A stretch of DNA of 64,000 bases from Diplosphaera chodatii (Eukaryota; Chlorophyta; Trebouxiophyceae; Prasiolales; Stichococcaceae). Position numbers and translations under genes: made by a program. Below are positions 47,291 to 57,274 of the stretch, piece after piece. Below the pieces are notes generated by a model that had not been told where the DNA came from, searched no databases, and saw only the letters and a list, made by a program, of their open reading frames with translations. Position 1 is the first letter of the stretch; each line of letters starts with the position of its first letter. The stretch lies in contig JAALGY010000030.1 in the NCBI GenBank assembly GCA_032358165.1, positions 1,302,001-1,366,000 on the forward strand. Direction: 5' to 3'.

Positions 47291-48854
47291 CAATACAAAA
47301 GGGGTTTCGTGGTCAGATACGAAAGGGGAACATGAGACAGGTACGAAAGGGGATACGTGAGACAGTGTCACAAGAACAAACTGACGACCACGAACCCCTT
47401 TTGTGTCTGACCACGCAACCCCTTTTGTATTGTCAAACGTCGAGAACGAAAGGGGTTGCGTGGTCAAGTACAAAAGGGGTCGCGTGAGACAAGTACAAGA
47501 GGGTCAACTGCTGATCGTGGACCCCTTTTGTAGTTGTCTATACAACCCCTTTTGTGTTGTCGCATTCCAGTAGCCCCTTTTGTGGTTTTACCTCTGAAGC
47601 CCCTTTTGTGGTGTCTCATGCAAACCCCCTTTTGTGTTGTCCTAATGTCTCCCCCTTGTGTGTTGTCTCTTTTCTGCGTCCCCTTTTGTGTTGTCTATGC
47701 CAGTTCCCCCTTTTGTGTTGTCCCATCTGCCGCCCCTTTTTGTGGACTGACTCTGGTCAAACACAAAAGGGGCTGCGTGGTCAAGTACGAAAGGGGTTGA
47801 CCGTGAGACAAGTAACTAAAGAGCCGACTGCCGTCCACAAACCCCTTTTGTGTCTGACCACGCAACCCCTTTTGTATTGACAAACGTCGAGCACGAAAGG
47901 GGTTGCGTGGTCAGACACAAAAGGGGCTGCGTGGTCAAGTACGAAAGGGGTTGACCGTGAGACAAGTAACCAAAGAAAGAGCCGACTGCCGTCCACAAAC
48001 CCCTTTTGTGTCTGACCACGCAACCCCTTTTGTACTGACAAACGTCGAGCACGAAAGGGGTTGCGTGGTCAACTACGAAACGGGTTGCGTGGTCAAGTAC
48101 GAAAGGGGTTGACCGTGAGACAAGTAACCAAAGAAAGAGCCAACTGCCGATCACGAACCAAACAGTTTCCTGTTACTTACTCACATTTCCCTTTGATAAT
48201 TGACCACGCAACCTCTTTTGTATCGCCCAGTTTACTTATTGTAACACAAAAGGGGGAACGGCCAGATACGAGAGGGGAAAGTAGTCACGCTATCGACTTA
48301 CATTTCCCCTTTTGTGCTTGGCCACGCAGCCCCTTTTGTACTTGACGTTTCAAACACATAAGGGGCTGAATGGTCAATTACAAAAAGGGTTTCATGATCA
48401 TTAGTTGCCCCTTTTTGTTACTGTCTCACGTTTCCCCTTTTGTAGTTGGCCACGCAGCCCTTTTCGTGATGTACTATATAAAGTGGATAGTACGAAAGGG
48501 GTTGTGTGGTCAGATGCGAAAGGGTGGTCATGCTATCGACTCACATTACCCTTTCGTACTTGACCACGCGCCCCCTTTTGTATCGACGTTTGTCAACACG
48601 AAAGGGGCTGAATGGTCAGACACAAAAGGGGTTTGTGGTCTCCGCTCTTACTACTGTCTCACGTTCCCCCTTTTGTAGCTGACCACGCAACCCCTTTTGT
48701 ATTGACCAGGTTAGATAGGATAACAAGGATCACGGTGTCACGTTACAAAGGTTCCAAACAGTTCACAGGATCCTTCCGTTGTTGGTCACCTGGTGACCCT
48801 TTGTTAGAGCACCAACGATCCACTTGTAGTGTGCTCTGACACAAGGGATCCATG

Positions 48855-49056
48855 CGGCGTGGCGCGGAAGTGTGGTTAAACGACCAGAGGCCCGTCAACT
48901 ATATAACGCGCTTTTAATTGCGCTTCAATCGGGCCTCGGTCCACCGGGACCACGCGGCGGGTCTCGGGTTCAATCCCCACTCACGTCGTGAATTTTTCCG
49001 ACTGAGGCCCGGTCCCCGGGCCCCGATGGCCCGGCAGGTCGCGTGTTCGATCCCCG
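48855..49056 (+). other. tRNA-like fragments (A box and two B boxes), SINE-like
   Basis: TGGCGCGGAAGTGTGGTTAAA at 48860-48880 resembles the tRNA-Ser/Leu A-box/D-arm region (GAGTGGTTAA). GGGTTCAATCCCC (48966-48978) and TGTTCGATCCCC (49044-49055) match the B box/T arm. The spacing is longer than in a tRNA and no acceptor stem closes, so this looks tRNA-derived rather than a working tRNA gene. Confidence 0.4.
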
Positions 49057-49144
49057 CCGCTCGATCCCCGCTCGTTCGCGACTCGCCGACCGAACCGCCC
49101 GTTCCGTTATTGGCGCGCGCGTGGTCAACGCGACCAACGGGCCG

Positions 49145-49640
49145 CGAGACGCCCCCAAAAGAGGAAACAGAAGCACCCAACCAAGAGAAAACAGAGACAT
49201 GGTCAATCCTCAAGAGGAGGCTCTGACCCCCAAGAGAAAACAGAAGTACCGGGTTGCGGCGACGGCCCCCCCAAAGAGAACATAGAAGTTACCGGCCGGT
49301 CTCTGTCGAGAAAGCAGAGCTGTCGTGTGGCCAACGACAAAGGGGCCGCGAGACGCGCCCAAAAGAGAAAACAGAGGCACCCAACCAAGAGAAAACAGAA
49401 GCACCGGGCCGCGGCGGCCCCCGCCCCCAAGAGAAAACAGAAACATGGTCAGTAGTGCCGCAGGGGTCCCCCCCAAGAGAAAACAGAGGCATCCAGTCAA
49501 GAGAAAGTAGACAGAGATCATGGCCGTGGTCGTTGTCAAAGGGGGACCCCACAGAGAAAACAGAAAGACGAGAAGAGAGAAGAGGCCCAAAAGAGAGACT
49601 GCTGTCGGACTCCCAAGACAAAACAGAGACATGGCCAGTA
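49145..49640. repeat. AGAGAAAACAGA subarray inside array B
   Basis: About a dozen imperfect copies of AGAGAAAACAGA, usually preceded by CCC or CCAA and often followed by GGCAC, CACC or ACATGG. Copies are all on one strand, unlike the two-way modules around them, and spacing varies between about 20 and 60 bases. Confidence 0.75.
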
Positions 49641-51942
49641 CCACCACAGCGGTCCGCACTCGAAAGGGGGCACGCGAGACACTAGTGTCGATGGTCGATA
49701 CGGAAGGTGTATAAATGTCGCAACCAGTCTGCCATGTCCCGCGTCCCCCTCTAAATATATGCAAAGTCCTTGGGGCGTGGTCTGGCACAAAGGAGGACTG
49801 CGAGTCGATAGCACGACCAGTTTCCCATTCGGTGTCGACCGTTCGACACAAAAGGGGTCGCGTGGTCAAATACAAAAGAGGAAACGTGAGACCACTGACA
49901 TAATCTCCCTTTTCGTATCTGACCGTATCAACCCCTTTTCGTGTCATCCTAGACAACCATACAAAAGGGGCTGCGTGGTCAACTACGAAAGGGGTTGCGT
50001 GAGACTGCTAGAATGACCACGTTCCCCTTTTGTGCTTGACCACGCGACCCTTGTCGCGTGTTGACAATACAAAAGGGGTTATGTGGACACATACAAAAGG
50101 GGTTGCGTGAGACAGTAACAGAAGAGCCGACTCTGACGCTAGTCTGACCACGCAACCCCTTCTGTATTCGATCACAAAACCCTTTCGTGTTATACCATAC
50201 AAACTGGTCAACACAAAAGGGGAACGTGAGACATTACCTAATTGAAAGAAGCGAGACCATAACAATAAACTAATCGCCACACACACTATTGGTGTTCCAA
50301 ACACGAAAGGGGTTGAGTGGTCAGATACAAAAAAAAGGAATGTGGGTTTTTAGCATGACAACGCAACCCCTTTTGTAGTTGACCACGCAACCCCTTTCGT
50401 GTGTGTATAATACAAAAGGGGTTGCGTGGTCAACTACGAAAGGGGAACCGTGAGACAGTAACAAAACTGCAGACCACGAACGCTTTTTCGTAGTTGACCA
50501 CGCAGCCCCTTTTGTATTATCCAGCCTGTATAGCAACATCACGAAAGGGGCTGCGTGGTCAACTACGAAAGGGGAACCGTGAGACAGTAACAAAACGGGG
50601 CAACTAATGGTCTTGAAACCCTTTTGTAACTGCTCGTCCAAGCCCTTTTGTGTTGACAAGTGTCAATACAAAAGGGGTTGCGTGGTCAAACACAAAAGGG
50701 GAATGCCAGATGGTAACAGTAGAGTCGACTGCTAGCATGGCCACTTTCCCCTTTTGTGTTGTCTACACACAAAAGGGGTTGCGTGACCACATACAAAAGG
50801 GCAATATCAAGTACAGAAGGGGAGTCTGAGTCGATAACACTAGACTTACGACCAGGCACGCGCCCCCTTTTGTAGTTGACCACATAGCCCCTTTTGTGTT
50901 TGGCTAGTTGCCTGATCAACACAAAAGGGGCTATGTGGTCAACTACAAAGGGGGACTTTGGATCATAACACCAATATTCAACACGAATTCGAAAGGGTTG
51001 GACCGTGGGACATTGCATGCAAACCGATGACCATGCAACCCCTTCTGTGTTTTGACGACGGGCTTTTGGAACAACGCGTGGTCGACACAAAAGGGGCTTC
51101 CGAGTTTAAACAAAAGGGGAAGTTTGAACACTCTAGATAATGACTATGTTGCCATTTTGTATTCGACCATTTGGCCCCTTTTTGTGTTTGCCAACCGTGC
51201 TATAGTTTCACGTGACCCCTTTTGTGATTGACACATGCCCCTTTTGTGTCGGGTGCGTTCAAGCTTGCGTCTAGCACAAAAGGGGCATTTTGAGACTAAA
51301 CAAAAGGGGTAATCTGACAATACGAAAGGGGGGGTGTTGCACGCTTCAACTGATGACACGCAACCCCTTTTGTAGTTGGCCACGCCCCCCCTTCTGTACT
51401 TGACGTTCTGAACACAAAAGGGGTTGAATGGTCAGACACAACAGGGTTTTGCGGCCATCAGTTCATTGTTACCGTCTCGCGGTCTCCCCTTTTGTTACTG
51501 TCTCGGATTCCCCTTTTGTATTTGACCACGCAGCCCCTTTTGTGATGATCGGTTTGTATGGTATAACACGAGAAGGGGTTGCGTGGTCAAGAACACAAAA
51601 GGGGAAAGTGGTCATGCTAGCAGTCTCACGCAACCCCTTTTGTATTTGACCACGCAACCCCTTTTGTAGTTGATGTTCCGAACACAAAAGGGGTTGAATG
51701 GTCAGACACAAAAGGGGTTCATGATCATCTGTTGGCCCTTTCGTCATACCTGTTCATTCAATCCCTTTTGTACTTGACCACGCAACCCCTTTTGTATCGA
51801 TGATTTTCGTTTCAAAAGGGGTTGAATGAACAGGGGGCTGCAGGAATGGGACAACACAAAAGGGGGTTTCGGAGGTCAAAACACAAAAGGGGGAACTGGC
51901 ATAGACAACACAAAAGGGGGGCTGCGAGAATGAGACAATATC

Positions 51943-51967
51943 TTCTCCCCTTCTTTCTAGGGGAGAA
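51943..51967. other. Perfect hairpin at the edge of array B
   Basis: TTCTCCCC (51943-51950) and GGGGAGAA (51960-51967) pair perfectly around a 9-nt loop, just outside the last module. It may mark the element's end or be chance. Confidence 0.6.
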
Positions 51968-52499
51968 AAAGCACGAAGACCGGAATGGTCCAGGAAACGC
52001 CCAGTAGACGAAAGGATAGGAAAGGATAGTGGTAGCAGAGCGGCAGCCAAGCTGAGCAATCGAGCAACAGCGTTGCACGACTGAAGAGTACGTGAGCAGA
52101 GAACGGCCCCCGCACGGCCGGCGTTACCACTGGTGGACGCAAGCCCTAATTGACCTATTCGTCGTCCTTACATTCCGGTCTTAAAGAAAGGCGGGCAGTG
52201 CGTCATGGGAATTTCCGTCATCTTTGTTTCGACAATGACGAATGTAACACTGTGAGGTCAGCCGCTTCAGACTGTCAGCAATCCTGAGGACCTCCATAGC
52301 TCACGTGCCGTTTGTCCAATCCGACGTTTCAAGTGCCGAGGTGCACATGCGCTAAAGCGCCACATATGAGAAGAGACCCCGACGCTACGAGCTGCATGAC
52401 TCTTATATAAGTCTTGAGGATCTCCAGCTGCAGGTGCACCGTCAGGATGCGCTGAAAAGGACTCCTCTCCAGGCAACACCGTAATAATGGGTGCGCCTA
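51968..52499. other. Intergenic, upstream of the ubiquitin-like gene
   Basis: About 530 bases of non-repeat DNA between array B and the next start codon. Nothing recognised other than likely promoter sequence. Confidence 0.45.
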
Positions 52500-53423
52500 A
52501 TGCATGGCATGTTTGACGCACGCCACTTCGATGGTGACAACCTGCAAACTATTGTGAATTTTGTGATTTGCAGCTGCGCATGGTCACTCGGTGGCTGATG
52601 CTGGCAACCAGATCTTTGTGACGCTGCGCCGCGGGAAGGAGTATCCACCACGGACATGCGATGTCAGGTCATCAGCAGAGTAACCATTGGTGCATTATAA
52701 AAGCTTGGCGACAACACTTGAAACGTAACCAATTGACCTCCTCTCACTGCTGACAGAGTCAAGTATGAGCAGACAATGCTCGATGTCAAGAAGGCGGTCG
52801 CTGCAAAGTTAGGTGTGCCTGTGGAGAACCAGCAGCTATTCCTGCACCAGAAGGTGCGCTGCAGCCTGAACACGTCCGCAATGCCAAACGGCCACGTCCT
52901 GCCGCATGGGACTGCGTGCCATTCAATGCTGCTGCTGTTGGTGCCCTGAGGCTGAAACCATAGGACAGCCTTTCTTTCCGCAGGAAGTGCGTCCAGACGT
53001 AGAGGCCAGGTCCCTCCTGGAGCTCGGCCTGCACACAGGTAGCCTCTCATCAACACCCTTTGTGCAGCTTACAAACGTCTGTTGTCTTTGTACAGTATGC
53101 TGCAACACTTGCCAAAGAGTATGTTGCACAGCTATGAAGCATGTGACCCTGGTCTCGCCTCACCTCATGCTCGCTTGGCAAGTGCAGGCTTCGGGCTACA
53201 GGGCTACGATGTGGTAAGCCTGCTGTTGCTGCTGCTTGGTGTGCTGAAGCGCCTCCCCTCGCAGATTGCTGCCGGTGTTGAGAAGCTGCATGTTGCCGCC
53301 CCTGCAGAGTGTTCCACCAGACTATTGGCCGCCAGTGGAGCATACGCCGTCTGGCTTGATTGTTCAGGCAGCCTGAAGCACAGCAGGAATAGTGGACAGG
53401 TCCTACATGGCTGGCAACTGTAA
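52500..53423 (+). CDS. Ubiquitin-like domain protein
   Basis: Small gene with a ubiquitin fold. Exon 1 (ATG at 52500) MHGMFDARHFD splices exactly in frame to AAHGHSVADAGNQIFVTLRR, then GKEYPPRTCDV. The next exons give YEQTMLDVKKAVAAKLGVP with ENQQLFLHQK, EVRPDVEARSLLELGLHTG and FGLQGYDV. The pattern (hydrophobic strand, T-x-x-D-V-K helix, Q-x-L-F, a D near the turn, LGL) is that of ubiquitin-like domains. No C-terminal di-glycine for conjugation is visible. A last exon (IAAGVEKLHVAAPAE onward) to 53423 is uncertain. The family beyond the fold is not identified. Confidence 0.6.
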
Positions 53424-53469
53424 CACCAGTGCTGCAGGATAGCAAGATGTTCTAGTTTACGGCTTTTCC

Positions 53470-54353
53470 AAGCATGAGCCCTTCCTCTCACCAGCAGCTC
53501 TTGGCGATACAGCTCGCTGATGACGCACTGCGCCTGCTTGCATGCATTGCTGCCAGCTTCATCACCAGGGGAGTCGCTGGCATCAACCAGGATGTGATGC
53601 TGAACATGAATTGTCAGCGGCCACAGGAAGCAGTCGCGGTACCTACACAGATGGAGCAGTAGCTGAGTCAGTAGGGAAACAGCGTTGACATGACCTTGTG
53701 TCGTCAACAGTTTCAGCCCTGCAGTGGCACAAAAAGCTTGGCCGAGTCCCCTGCAAATCTAGCACACCCTTCAATAAGCGCCTGCAGACGCTGCCAGTCG
53801 GGTTTGTGGCCCGCGTTTCTGCCATCTTCGCGTGCGGCACGCCTTTCGATGCGCGCCCGCCAAATGCTCTCTTCTGGTGGCTGCAGCTCCACTAGCACTA
53901 CTGCCGCGCCATGCTGCACAGAGGACCGACAGACCGTTTCCCTATTTTACAGGGCACATCTCCCTCGACTATGCCGCTATTCGAACATCATGCGCCATGG
54001 CACTCTATCCAAGTCTGCCGCGCAGTACCGCCCGAGAAAACGGAGGGCGGGCCGCTGCCAAGGTGCACCTGACCAGCGAGTTGGCAAGCCTCCTGCCACG
54101 TCTCCTCTCGTGACAGGGGCGAGTCAACGATGACTGACTGCCCGCACTGCAGCTGCCTTGCCGCCACCTGAAACATGATGGCATATGCCACTGCATTCAG
54201 GGCCGCGGCATCATGCGGCAGTGCCGTTAGGCAATCTCGAGCGTCGTCCTTGTCCACCAGCGGCCATGTTAGCTGCCTGGCGAGCTGCGCCGCAAGGGTG
54301 CTTTTGCCGCAGCCAGGGTGACCCTTCAGCATCAGCATGATGGGTGCGCACAT
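53470..54353 (-). CDS. P-loop kinase/NTPase (AAA_33-type)
   Basis: Predicted soluble small-molecule kinase. The ATG at 54353 starts MCAPIMLMLKGHPGCGKSTL; GHPGCGKST is the Walker A loop. It continues LTWPLVDKDDARDCLTALP, where DKDD is the usual acidic substrate motif, AAALNAVAYAIMFQVA, and GQSVIVDSPLSREETWQEAC. A second exon gives AAVVLVELQPPEESIWRARI with ERRAAREDGRNAGHKPDW and LQALIEG, matching the lid and Arg/Lys-rich region. A third has HHILVDASDSPGDEAGSNAC and CVISELYRQEL. The substrate is unknown. The 3' end is uncertain: the frame stays open to 53204, overlapping the convergent ubiquitin-like gene, so I stop near 53.47 kb. A Met further upstream (54518) is possible. Confidence 0.65.
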
Positions 54354-54780
54354 ACCACCAGCTGGCCTGTCATGCGCAAGCCGTCTGTACACCGCTGGTG
54401 CACGGACGAACTCAGTAAATAAAGACGCTGCGAAGCAGCATCTGATGAACACGTGCTCAGTTGGAATGCAGCTGGACAAGCATGCAGCAACAGAGTGATA
54501 GGGCACCCCACAAATCATCAGTCATGATGCATGTACATGCTTGACTGATGCATGCTCGGATCTGCGGCATTCGCGGTTTGCACATGTCAAGCAGGATTCA
54601 AGTACACGCATGTTTGCTTGACGCCACTGTTGGTATCTCCACTGCACCTGTTGTGATCACTGACAGCAGTGTACATCACCTGCAGCACCGCATCCCTGCA
54701 GTCACCATGTTGTCGATCAGCTGATCGACGAGGGTATTGGGTGCCCGCTGTGTGACACCTTCCTCAGTAGCTGACGGACT
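54354..54780. other. Divergent intergenic region (P-loop kinase / aldolase)
   Basis: About 430 bases between opposite-strand start codons. Probable shared promoter region; no clear element. Confidence 0.5.
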
Positions 54781-56909
54781 ATGGGCACAGCAACCCTTGA
54801 GGACATCGCACAGCAGCTCACGGCGCCCGGCAAGGGGCTGCTCGCATCGGATGAATCCACTCCCACCATTGGTCAGCATTGCTTGATCTGATGTGCCGAA
54901 TTCACTGCTGCGCAGCATCTTCCCAATCCGCGTGGGTGTGGCTGCTGTGCTGTTCGGTGTCATCTGGTGCAGTGCAGCATGTGAAGATAGGAACTGATAC
55001 CATGCCCTCATCCAGACTAAATAACTTGTCCGTTGCCAGGCAAGCGGCTGCAAAAGGCAGGTGTGGAGAACACGGAGCAAAATCGGCGGGACTACAGGCA
55101 GCTATTCTACACAGCTCCTGGCATCGGCGCCCACATCAGTGGTGGGTGGACGCTTGCACTGATGTACCGGCCCGGCACCCTTCGATTGCAGCGGAGTGCT
55201 TACCCATTGTAGTCACAACCCTGACATGCTTCCACAGGCGCCATCTTATACAAGGAGACGCTCGCACAGTCCAGCTCAGACGGTCAACCGTTTGTTGACT
55301 GCCTCGCAAGGCACGGCATATTGCCAGGGATCAAGGTGGATGAGGTAGGCCGCCTTTCATCTCAGGAGATGTTTCGGACATGTCCCTGTCAGGATCTGGC
55401 GGTGTGGCCACACCTGTTTGTTTTTGTCGGTAGATGGACACAGTCTCACCATACATGCTTGTGCAGACATCTTGATGGCCGTGCAGGGACTGCTGCCGAT
55501 CGCAGACTCGCCAAACGAGACTACCACCCGTGGCCTGGAGGCGTTGGCTGCAAATGCAGAGGCATATCACCGCCAGGGCGCGCGCTTTGCCAAGTGGCGT
55601 GCTGCATTGCGGATAGGAGACGGCCAGCCCAGCGAGGCTGCAGTGAGTGGATTTCTGACCAGGCAAACTGATTCTGTGTGCTTGATCTCGATCTTGGCCT
55701 GCAGGCTAGTCACTGTGCCGGCTCGGCAAAAAGGGCCTTCAAACAACAGACAAGCACATCAGGCTACAACTGCCAGCTGAAGTCAGAACATGCGATGTGT
55801 GTTGCCGAGTGTGGCTCCCTAGTGTGCAGGTGGAGGCAAATGCGCAGCAGCTGGCGCGTTATGCCGCCACGTGCCAGGCGGCGGGCCTGGTGCCCATCGT
55901 GGAGCCGGAGCTCCTCATCGAGGGCAGCCACGACGTCGCCACGGCGGCCGCGGTGTCGGCGCGCGTCATCTCCCGCTGCGTCGCGCACCTGTGGCAGCAG
56001 GTGGCCCCAATGTGTGTTTGTCTGCCGCCGAAATGTCCGCCAAAAGACGTCCTGTTGCTGCTGCTGCTGCTGCTGCTCCTCTTCCGCTGCTTGGCGCACT
56101 GGTGCCAGCATGTGGTCCGTCGCCTGCTCAGCAATGAGCATCTCCAACAAGTCAACAGAGGCACAGGGTTGGCGCTTGCTCAGCTGCATGATGCTCCATT
56201 GCAGGAGGCGCTGTCACTGGAGGCAGTGCTGATAAAGCCACAGATGTGCATACCCGGCAGCGAGTACACGGGCGCGAAGGCGGAGCCCTCGGCAGTGGCG
56301 CAGCACACGCTCTCCGTCATGCGCAGGCAGGCGTCCCCGGCGCACCAGTTGTTTGGGTGCAAGGACTTGGGCCAGTCAGAAGCGTACCCTGCTGGAAAGA
56401 GAAATGCGTCGCTCGCAGATGCGGTGAACGTGAACTGACGTCTGCGAGAGATGCAGGTGTGTGCCGCCAGCAATCCCCGGCATCATGTTCCTGTCGGGCG
56501 GGCAGTCCGAAGAGGAGGCCACTGTGAACCTGAACGAGCTCAACAGACTGGCGGGGTCGAGTAAACCCTGGGCCCTATCGTTCTCCTACGGCAGAGCATT
56601 GCAGGTGAGCACCCAGCAGCTGATCTACATGCTTGAACATATCCATGCATGCCCGACATCAGCTAGTGGTGGCTGTGCTACTACTTTGGTACTGTCAGCG
56701 GTCACACTGTGCGGCCGCAGGCGAGCGTGCTCAAACTGTGGAGTGCGGACCATAATGCGACGCAGCAAGCACAAGCGATGGCTGTGGCGCTGGCAGCAGC
56801 AAATGGGGCTGCAACCCGAGGGGCATACACAGGCCCGCACCCCTCTATCACCTCGGCAGACAGCCTGCAGGAGACTTTCAGGGGGTGGGGTGGTGGTCCA
56901 CCTCCCTAA
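54781..56909 (+). CDS. FBA: Fructose-bisphosphate aldolase, class I
   Basis: Cleaves fructose-1,6-bisphosphate to two triose phosphates through a Schiff base. The ATG at 54781 opens directly into the domain ([20 protein letters not shown]), so there is no plastid transit peptide. Exons continue [64 protein letters not shown] (active-site Lys-Trp), [16 protein letters not shown] (catalytic Glu), [10 protein letters not shown] (Schiff-base Lys), [15 protein letters not shown] and [12 protein letters not shown], then [20 protein letters not shown]. All known catalytic residues are visible. The C-terminus is [15 protein letters not shown]; the terminal Tyr important in animal and many plant enzymes is missing. 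The intron near 56.05 kb contains a CTG microsatellite. Confidence 0.93.
56052..56076 (+). repeat. CTG microsatellite in an aldolase intron
   Basis: About eight CTG/TTG triplets in a row (CTGTTGCTGCTG...). It lies between the exon ending HLWQQ and the one starting EALSLEAV, so it should not affect the protein. Confidence 0.8.
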
Positions 56910-57274
56910 GGCTCTCACTAGCGTAGATGCTTGGCTTTGCAAGGTGCCTTGCACTGTCATGGCAACTGCAGGTGCTACACATGCACCTAGAGCATGTTGG
57001 ATTACCACTGCAACTTACAATCCAATATGCCTGAAGCCAGCTGATCACCCGCTAACCAACGCCTGCTGAAGTCTGTCAACTAGCACAAAGTCCAGATGCT
57101 GCCGCCAAGCTACTGTGTCTGAACTGCACCCGCAATTGCCGGCACCTCCTTGGGGGCCTGAAGTACTACCGCCCACACTCCGACGGTTGCAGCAGCCGCA
57201 AGTGGCGTGAATGCCTGCACAACAGCATAGAACACGACAAATGCGCAGCTGATCCGCACGAGTCGTGCTAGGTG
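56910..57274. other. Convergent intergenic region (aldolase / COX15)
   Basis: About 365 bases between facing stop codons, read as 3' UTRs. Nothing else seen. Confidence 0.5.

Larger units (their letters stand above)
46745..51935. repeat. Array B: 5-kb module array with inverted ends
   Basis: Starts and ends with inverted copies of one unit: 46745-46787 (GACCTCTGAAACCCCCTTTT onward) against the reverse complement of 51833-51876, about three differences. A further unit at the right end (51885-51912) pairs with an internal copy at 47689-47716. Inside are very many modules ACAAAAGGGG or ACGAAAGGGG, spacer, then GTGGTCA or GTGAGAC, in both orientations, often as facing pairs such as CAACCCCTTTTGT near ACAAAAGGGGTTG. 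ORFs across it are translations of the module and are not genes. It contains two non-modular islands (46915-47290, 48720-49140) and a separate AGAGAAAACAGA subarray. Exact outer borders are uncertain. Confidence 0.8.

Noticed and set aside
47182..48345. Several open frames of 70-110 codons in array B with repeated phrases such as TQKGLRGQ and KRGCVV.
   Set aside because: They are translations of the repeated module in all frames and both strands, with no start context or domain.
48855..49056. A complete functional tRNA gene.
   Set aside because: A and B boxes are present but no closed acceptor stem or normal spacing; kept only as tRNA-like fragments.
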